NCBI GenBank assembly: GCA_934661005.1
Contig: CAKUIK010000003.1
Coordinates: 1 to 64,000, forward strand
Length of the DNA: 64,000 bases
Source: an uncultured Slackia sp.
Lineage (GTDB): Bacteria; Actinomycetota; Coriobacteriia; Coriobacteriales; Eggerthellaceae
Direction: 5' to 3'
Of this stretch, positions 59,104 through 64,000 are shown piece by piece. The translations under genes were made by a program, and so were the position numbers. The notes below the pieces were generated by a model. The model did not search any database and was not told the DNA's origin. It worked only from the letters and a program-made list of their open reading frames with translations. How positions within the stretch are numbered: position 1 is the stretch's first letter; each line of letters starts with the position of its first letter.

Positions 59104-59553
59104 ATGATTTTCGGAAATATCGAAAGCACCGATTTGTCGACCATCGGCCACGAGGGCGTGCGCCGCGCGATTGAGTGGGCGCGTGAGCACGACCTAGGCA
59201 CGTTGCCGTGCGGCCGCAACGATATCGACGGCGATGCGCTGTATGTGAACGTTGCCGAATACGATTCGAAGGCATTCGAAGATTGCAAGTTCGAAGCGCA
59301 CAAGCGCTACATCGACGTACAGGTTGTGGCTTCGGGCATTGAACGCATCGACTCCCAGGTGATCGCCAAGTGCGATGCCGGCGAATTCGACGAAGAGGGC
59401 GACTTCATGCTGCTTGAAGGCGAGGCCGCCACGCAGGTGGTTCTTGAGCCCGGCAGCTTCGCGGCGTATTTCCCCGACGATGCCCACAAGCCGGGCATTG
59501 CCGTCGACGGCGCTTCCCATAACAAGAAGTGCGTCTTCAAGGTTCTGGTGTAG
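59104..59553 (+). CDS. YhcH/YjgK/YiaL-family protein
   Basis: This 149-residue cupin-like protein (DUF386) contains FEAHKRYIDVQVVASGIERI and FAAYFPDDAHKPGIAVDG, which hold the metal-binding His/Glu residues. Relatives include EbgC and sialic acid anomerases, so it may handle sugar anomers. A TATAAT at 59042-59047 and AAGGAAGGACATCCC precede the ATG. A terminator follows at 59656. Confidence 0.88.
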   Translation: MIFGNIESTDLSTIGHEGVRRAIEWAREHDLGTLPCGRNDIDGDALYVNVAEYDSKAFEDCKFEAHKRYIDVQVVASGIERIDSQVIAKCDAGEFDEEGDFMLLEGEAATQVVLEPGSFAAYFPDDAHKPGIAVDGASHNKKCVFKVLV

Positions 59554-59655
59554 CGGGGTTCGGGCGTAGGTTAGTATGCTCCAACTATCAGCGGCGCTCG
59601 AACTTAAGAGGCTGGGATTTCAATAAGTAACGGCGGGCGACGCCGGTAACGCTTG

Positions 59656-59693
59656 GGAGCGGCTAGGATTTAATCCAGCCGCTCCTCTTCTTT
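59656..59693 (+). terminator. Terminator after the YhcH gene
   Basis: GGAGCGGCTAGGAT pairs with ATCCAGCCGCTCC (one bulge), followed by TCTTCTTTT. It sits in a 336-bp gap that also contains the hairpins at 59776 and 59840 and no recognised gene. Confidence 0.85.
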
Positions 59694-59775
59694 TCCGAGG
59701 TTTTTCGCGCTCCCGATACGGCAAGTTGGATGATTCCTGCGAAGAGCGATGGAACGGAGCAAGCTCTTGCAACAA

Positions 59776-59801
59776 GGGAGGGATATCCATGGAGCCCTCC
59801 C
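59776..59801. repeat. Hairpin with CCATGGAG loop
   Basis: GGGAGGG (59776-59782) pairs with CCCTCCC (59795-59801) with loop ATATCCATGGAG. It resembles the hairpin at 49813-49840 in loop sequence and preceding TGATTC.TG segment, though arm sequences differ. Confidence 0.4.
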
Positions 59802-59839
59802 TCGAATCTAAGATTGAAGGCGCCAACCGCCAGACGTTG

Positions 59840-59874
59840 AAACCTGCTAAATGCTCTGAGCGTTTGGCAGGTTT
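59840..59874. repeat. Hairpin related to 7317-7347
   Basis: AAACCTGCTAAATGCT pairs with AGCGTTTGGCAGGTTT around CTG, with T-G wobbles at the same two places as in the copy at 7317-7347. It lies 15 bases past the stop of the minus-strand VanZ-like gene, so it could end that transcript. Confidence 0.5.
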
Positions 59875-59889
59875 CGGTTTCTGGGCGTG

Positions 59890-60504
59890 CTATTGAGAGC
59901 GGAAATAGTGCCTTTTCAGAAGCGCCCATACGATGGCAGCTCCAATGGCTGCGGCGCAGGTGTCGACGAGCCAATCCATGGGGTCGCAGCTTCGACTGGG
60001 CGTAAAAATCTGGTGGAACTCGTCGCTTACGCCATAAAGGCTCGAGAAAATGAGCGCGACGAGCGGGGTGGGGAAGTCTCCGAGCATGCCTGCGGGGTGC
60101 GCGACGGCGTTTTTCTCGAACGCGGTCCACGACGTGAAGCGCAGCGCGTTTGCAAGCGCCGCGCCGAGCAGCAAATATTCCGTGAAGTGTCCAACGGGCG
60201 AGACGTCGACCTCGTGGCCGAAGAGCGCCGTAGCGCCCACGGCCAGAAGATTCTTGATGACCGAGATAATGCCCGAGTGGTTATCGAGGTCGTTGCCCGT
60301 TTTCGCGCTCATAAAGAAAATGAAGACGAGCATAATCGCGACGGCGGCCCAGGAAAGAAGCGCGCATGCGCGCCGAGAGGGGCGAGGGCGATTCGAGGTT
60401 TCGCGCCTTTCTCTAAGCGCGGCGTTTTCTGCACCAATGCCGCGCGCATTGTCGATGGCGGGCGCATCTATGTTTTGGGTTGTGGCGTGAGATTGCGTTT
60501 TCAT
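59890..60504 (-). CDS. VanZ-like membrane protein
   Basis: This 204-residue protein has a polar N-terminal segment of about 45 residues and four to five hydrophobic helices. IFFMSAKTGNDLDN, HFTEYLLLGAALANAL and YGVSDEFHQIFTPSRSCDPMDWLVD are the VanZ-family hallmarks (DEFHQ motif). The family is linked to teicoplanin resistance in enterococci but mostly unknown. The start is probably ATG 60504 (ATG 60522 possible); no strong ribosome binding site is visible. Confidence 0.85.
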   Translation of the reverse strand: MKTQSHATTQNIDAPAIDNARGIGAENAALRERRETSNRPRPSRRACALLSWAAVAIMLVFIFFMSAKTGNDLDNHSGIISVIKNLLAVGATALFGHEVDVSPVGHFTEYLLLGAALANALRFTSWTAFEKNAVAHPAGMLGDFPTPLVALIFSSLYGVSDEFHQIFTPSRSCDPMDWLVDTCAAAIGAAIVWALLKRHYFRSQ

Positions 60505-60617
60505 GGTTTGCGATTCTATCAAATCGGTGGGTTACCGTCGCAACAGCCGCGGTTTTCGATAACATGAATAGGTTACGTTCACGCGTGCGACAGATTCATA
60601 TTCGGAAAGGCGCATCC

Positions 60618-61823
60618 ATGGCCGAAGACCACACGAACCAGCAACCCCAGCAGCCGCCGCAGCCCGCGGCGCCGCAAGGTTTTGACGCGCAGCAAAGCCA
60701 GGCATATGCCCAAGGCCAGGCGCAGCCCTTTACTCAGGCCCAGGCGTATGGCCAGCCTCAGGCGCAGCAGCCGTATGGCCAGCCTGGCGCTCAACAATAC
60801 GCTCAGCCTGGATATGGCCAGCAAGGTTACTCCCAGTCGTACAATGCGCCTGCGTCTCAGCCCGCCTATGCTGCTTCCGTGCCGAAGAAAAAGAACATGG
60901 CGCCTTGGATCGTGCTCGGTGTGATTCTGTTTGCCGTTGTGTTCTGCTTCACCATTGGGGCAATGTCGTGTTCGAGCGCGGTTCGCTCCCTTTCGGGCTT
61001 TGGTTTGGGCGCCATCGAGGAAGAGTTTACCGACGGGCCTACGGTTGCGGTCATCGACATTTCGGGAACCATCCAATACGACGGCACGGCCTGTTCTCCC
61101 GAAGGTCTTTCGTCGCTTTTAGCTCAGGCGGAAGAAAACGACGATATTCAGGCCGTGGTTTTGCGCGTCGATTCCGGCGGCGGTACGGCAACGGCGGGCG
61201 AGGAAATGGCTGAATACGTGAAGCGTTTCAGCAAGCCCGTGGTGGTGTCGAGCGCGTCGATGAATTGCAGCGCGGCGTATGAGATTTCCAGCCAAGCCGA
61301 CTTGATCTACGTGAACAAGACCACCGATATCGGCGCCATTGGCACGGTGATGCAGGTGACCGACCTTTCGGAGCTGCTTGATAAGCTGGGAATCAAGGTC
61401 GACAATATCGCGTCGGCGGAATCGAAAGATTCAAGCTACGGCACGCGTCCTTTGACCGACGAGGAACGCGCCTACTACCAGGAGCTCATCGATGTGACGA
61501 ACGAAGTCTTCGTCGAAAATGTGGCTGAGGGGCGCTCCATGAGCCTCGATGCGGCCCGTGCGCTTGCGACGGGCCTTCCGTTCACCGGCGAGCAGGCCGT
61601 TGAAAATGGCCTTGCCGATGAGGTGGGCGTTTTCGATGACGCAATCGAAGCCGCCGCGCAACTTGCGAACCTCGGCTCAGACTACAATGTGATTACGCTG
61701 ACCCAATCGAGCGATTTGGGTTCGCTTATGGATTTGCTTTCCGAAAGCGACAGCGACTCGGCTACGCAGGCCGCAGCCGCGAAACTGATTGAACTTTTGA
61801 AGAACGAGGGGGTTCTTTCGTGA
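60618..61823 (+). CDS. sppA: Signal peptide peptidase SppA-type membrane protease
   Basis: In this 401-residue protein, residues 1-95 are a Gln/Pro/Tyr/Ala-rich low-complexity tail, followed by one helix (WIVLGVILFAVVFCFTIGAM) and an S49 protease domain: VAVIDISGTI, VVLRVDSGGGTATAGEEMAE, the nucleophile region SMNCSAAYEIS and the lysine region IASAESKDSSYG. It degrades cleaved signal peptides at the membrane. The usual catalytic context A-S-G-G-Y is C-S-A-A-Y here. The start ATG follows CGGAAAGGCGCATCC. It overlaps the next gene by four bases. Confidence 0.88.
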   Translation: MAEDHTNQQPQQPPQPAAPQGFDAQQSQAYAQGQAQPFTQAQAYGQPQAQQPYGQPGAQQYAQPGYGQQGYSQSYNAPASQPAYAASVPKKKNMAPWIVLGVILFAVVFCFTIGAMSCSSAVRSLSGFGLGAIEEEFTDGPTVAVIDISGTIQYDGTACSPEGLSSLLAQAEENDDIQAVVLRVDSGGGTATAGEEMAEYVKRFSKPVVVSSASMNCSAAYEISSQADLIYVNKTTDIGAIGTVMQVTDLSELLDKLGIKVDNIASAESKDSSYGTRPLTDEERAYYQELIDVTNEVFVENVAEGRSMSLDAARALATGLPFTGEQAVENGLADEVGVFDDAIEAAAQLANLGSDYNVITLTQSSDLGSLMDLLSESDSDSATQAAAAKLIELLKNEGVLS

Positions 61824-63835
61824 GCTACACAAGCGAATTGACCTGGCCTGCGCGCGCGGTTGTGACCGCCGGCATGCCGTATGGCAACAAAAAGCTGCAT
61901 TTCGGCCACGTTGCGGGCGTGTTCGTGCCCGCCGATGCCTATGCGCGCTTCCTTCGCGACCGCATTGGCGAGCAGAACGTGCTGTTCGTTTCCGGCACCG
62001 ATTGCTTCGGCTCGCCCATTCAGGAGGGCTACCGCAAAGCTTGCGAGAACGAAGGCTTCGAGGGCACCATCGTCGACTACGTGCAGCGCAACCACGATGC
62101 GCAGAAGGCGACGCTTGATGCTTATGACATCTCGCTTTCCATCTACGAAGGCTCGGGCATCGGCCGCGCGGGCGAAGTGCACCAGCGCGTGACGAACGAT
62201 TTGCTCGAAAAGCTGCACGAAAACGGCCACTTGCGCCTTATGGAAACGCTGCAGTTCTACGATCCCGAGGCGGGTCAGTTCCTTAACGGCCGCCAGGTGC
62301 ACGGCTATTGCCCCGTGCAGGGCTGCAAATCGGAAAAGGCCTATGCCGACGAATGCGACTTGGGTCACCAGTTCGACCCGGCCGATCTTATCAAGCCCAC
62401 GTCGTCGCTCACGGGGTGCGTGCCCGAGCTTCGTCCCGTGCGCAACTGGTATTTCGACCTGCCGAATTTCCGCGAGCAGCTTGCCGAGGTCGCCGAAAAC
62501 CTTGAGGCCGACCCTGAGGTGCGCCCCGTGGTGTCGCAAACGGCCAAGGAATTCCTCGTGCCGCCCGTCATCTATATCAAAAACGAGCTTGAGGCCGATT
62601 ACCGCGCCATCGAGTCGAAGCTGCCCGCGCACGAGTTCCATGCCGCCGAGGGCAACAAGCAAAGCTTCGAGCTCGAGTTCGCCAACATCGAATCGCGCGA
62701 TGCCGCCCGCGACGAGCTCACCGCTGCCGGAATTCGCTTCCGCACGGGCAAGGCGCTTGTGCCGTTCCGCATTTCTGGCAATGTGGAATGGGGCGTGAAG
62801 GTGCCCGAGATGGAGGGCGTGGACGACCTCACGGTGTGGTGTTGGCCCGAAAGCCTGTGGGCGCCTGTGAGCTTCTCGGCCACGGCTCTCGAGGCTCGCG
62901 GCGAAGAGCTGAGCGCGGTGCGCGACTGGTGGTGCAGCCCCGATGCACGCGTGTATCAGTTCATCGGCCAAGACAACCTGTATTTCTACGGCGTTGCCCA
63001 GCCCGCGCTGTGGATGGCGCTCGAGAACGGCAATGCCGAGGCCGCGTATCCGCAGCCGGGCGATTTGCAGCAAACGAGTCTCATCGCGAACCACCACATT
63101 CTGTTCGGCAAGGTGAAGGCGTCGTCTTCGGGCGCGGTGAAGCCTCCTTCGGCCGACCAACTGCTCGAGCATTATACGGTTGACCAGCTGCGCGCCCACT
63201 GGCTTGGCCTGGGCCTTGATGTGAAATCGGTGGGCTTCAAGCCAAAGCCGTTCGAGGCCGACGAGGCGAAGCGCAACGACCCCCGCGTGGCCGACCCCGT
63301 GCTCAAGGAAGGCGCGTTGCTCACGAACGTGTTCAACCGCTTGGCGCGCAGCTGCTTCTACGAGGCGCAGAAGAACTTCGAGGGCTTCATGCCCCTTGGC
63401 GCTCCCGCGGCCGATGTGGTGGCGCGCTGCCATAAGGCGTTGGCGGAATACGAGGCCATCATGCACAAGGCCGAGCTGCATTCGGTTATGACGCTCATGG
63501 ATGACTTCATTCGTTGGGCGCAGAAGCACTGGGCCGACGGCATCAAGGCCGCCGAGGGTGCCGACGATGCCGACATGCGCCGCCAGATTCTGGTCGACAG
63601 TTTCTTCACGCTGCGCGTCGCCACGCTGCTCATGCACCCTGTGGCACCCGATGGCTGCGAGAAAATCGTGGAGCATTTGGGCCTGCCCGCCGAGCGCGTG
63701 TTCAGCTGGAACGCGCCGTTCGAGGGCATGGCCGAGCTGTGCGACGCCGCCGACGTTGAGGCGGGTCGCCACGCCATCGTGGAGCTTCCGCCGCGCACCG
63801 ACTTCTTCGCGAAGCACGAATCGCAGTTCAAATAA
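61820..63835 (+). CDS. metG: Methionyl-tRNA synthetase-family class I enzyme with atypical KMSKS loop
   Basis: This 671-residue protein has the MetRS N-terminus (VVTAGMPYGNKKLHFGHVAG with HFGH for the HIGH motif), a zinc knuckle region (CPVQGCKSEKAYADECDLGH) and a C-terminal anticodon-binding helical domain (LLTNVFNRLARSCFYEAQKN). Where KMSKS is expected (about residue 430), it reads FGKVKASSSGAVKPPS, so the catalytic second lysine is not conserved. WCWPESLWAPVSF replaces the usual VWFDAPIGY segment. It may be a divergent MetRS or a paralogue with another role. The start is GTG 61820, overlapping sppA (GTGA). Confidence 0.75.
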   Translation: MSYTSELTWPARAVVTAGMPYGNKKLHFGHVAGVFVPADAYARFLRDRIGEQNVLFVSGTDCFGSPIQEGYRKACENEGFEGTIVDYVQRNHDAQKATLDAYDISLSIYEGSGIGRAGEVHQRVTNDLLEKLHENGHLRLMETLQFYDPEAGQFLNGRQVHGYCPVQGCKSEKAYADECDLGHQFDPADLIKPTSSLTGCVPELRPVRNWYFDLPNFREQLAEVAENLEADPEVRPVVSQTAKEFLVPPVIYIKNELEADYRAIESKLPAHEFHAAEGNKQSFELEFANIESRDAARDELTAAGIRFRTGKALVPFRISGNVEWGVKVPEMEGVDDLTVWCWPESLWAPVSFSATALEARGEELSAVRDWWCSPDARVYQFIGQDNLYFYGVAQPALWMALENGNAEAAYPQPGDLQQTSLIANHHILFGKVKASSSGAVKPPSADQLLEHYTVDQLRAHWLGLGLDVKSVGFKPKPFEADEAKRNDPRVADPVLKEGALLTNVFNRLARSCFYEAQKNFEGFMPLGAPAADVVARCHKALAEYEAIMHKAELHSVMTLMDDFIRWAQKHWADGIKAAEGADDADMRRQILVDSFFTLRVATLLMHPVAPDGCEKIVEHLGLPAERVFSWNAPFEGMAELCDAADVEAGRHAIVELPPRTDFFAKHESQFK

Positions 63836-63861
63836 AACGTGAGTTGCGGGAAAGGACCCTC

Positions 63862-64000
63862 ATGAATAAGAAGAAAACGCTTGTACTGGTGGCGCATCCT
63901 CATCTTGCCGACGGGTCGCGCGTGAATGCGCGATGGGCGCGCGAGCTTCAAAAGCACCCGGAATCGATCGAAGTGCGCGATTTGGCCGCCGAGATTGCCG
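63862..64000 (+). CDS. Flavodoxin-fold NAD(P)H oxidoreductase, partial at window end
   Basis: Only the first 46 residues are inside the window: TLVLVAHPHLADGSRVNARW and EVRDLAAEI resemble KefF/MdaB-type quinone reductases, which begin with a V-x-A-H-P phosphate loop. GGGAAAGGACCCTC precedes the ATG. The rest lies beyond 64000. Confidence 0.75.
   Translation, partial: MNKKKTLVLVAHPHLADGSRVNARWARELQKHPESIEVRDLAAEIA

Noticed and set aside
61682..63817. A 711-codon minus-strand open frame opposite the MetRS-family gene
   Set aside because: It is a shadow of a well-supported gene; the Arg/His-rich product has no recognisable motif.

Overview
The window is GC-rich, densely coded DNA. It most likely comes from an anaerobic actinobacterium of the class Coriobacteriia (Eggerthellaceae-like). 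The inference rests on the respiratory iron-sulfur enzymes, an archaeal-type topoisomerase I, the short cobalamin-dependent methionine synthase, class M sirtuin and ACGX-type radical SAM genes, and the mix of high-GC core genes with a few AT-richer accessory genes. No rRNA, tRNA or CRISPR array was recognised.

Layout. 0.5-7.3 kb: an aldehyde:ferredoxin oxidoreductase-family enzyme faces a YdhY-like ferredoxin, followed by a three-subunit molybdopterin oxidoreductase (catalytic, 4Fe-4S, NrfD-like). 7.3-8.2 kb: a gene-free block of nested inverted repeats. 8.2-10 kb: mntP, a lone DinJ-type antitoxin and a HicAB pair. 10-17 kb: asp23-nusB-xseB-dxs-tlyA, then cydAB (bd oxidase) with a small membrane protein. 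17-19.2 kb: a GntR-regulated ABC exporter. 19.5-24.5 kb: a minus-strand operon of an ACGX-repeat peptide, a flavin/ferredoxin protein, a radical SAM/SPASM enzyme, a zinc macrodomain and a class M sirtuin broken by an amber codon; a divergent HxlR regulator and endonuclease IV lie beside it. 24.5-32 kb: HigBA, MetH, an MFS exporter and TopA.

32.5-43.2 kb: the ribosomal protein cluster. It is unusual in starting at rplB (rpsJ-rplC-rplD-rplW are not upstream) and in being cut between rpmD and rplO by a dicarboxylate/amino-acid symporter. 43.4-49.2 kb: a pantothenate/CoA set (panG-like, panB, panC, panD, stand-alone coaB, coaX) lies between secY and adk. 49.3-54.1 kb: an AT-richer island with a secreted lactococcin-972-like peptide and an ABC transport system, flanked by 17-bp direct repeats derived from the adk terminator. 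54.2-64 kb: a GT-C-like membrane protein, GtrA, a phosphohexomutase, YhcH, VanZ-like, SppA, a MetRS-family synthetase with an atypical KMSKS loop, and the start of a flavodoxin-fold oxidoreductase.

The two most interesting signals are (1) the ACGX peptide / radical SAM operon joined to ADP-ribose-metabolising enzymes, and (2) a dispersed intergenic element in three copies. Each copy has an 83-87 nt conserved core enclosed by a long self-complementary stem whose sequence differs from copy to copy. Two of the three copies sit at breakpoints of the ribosomal protein cluster.
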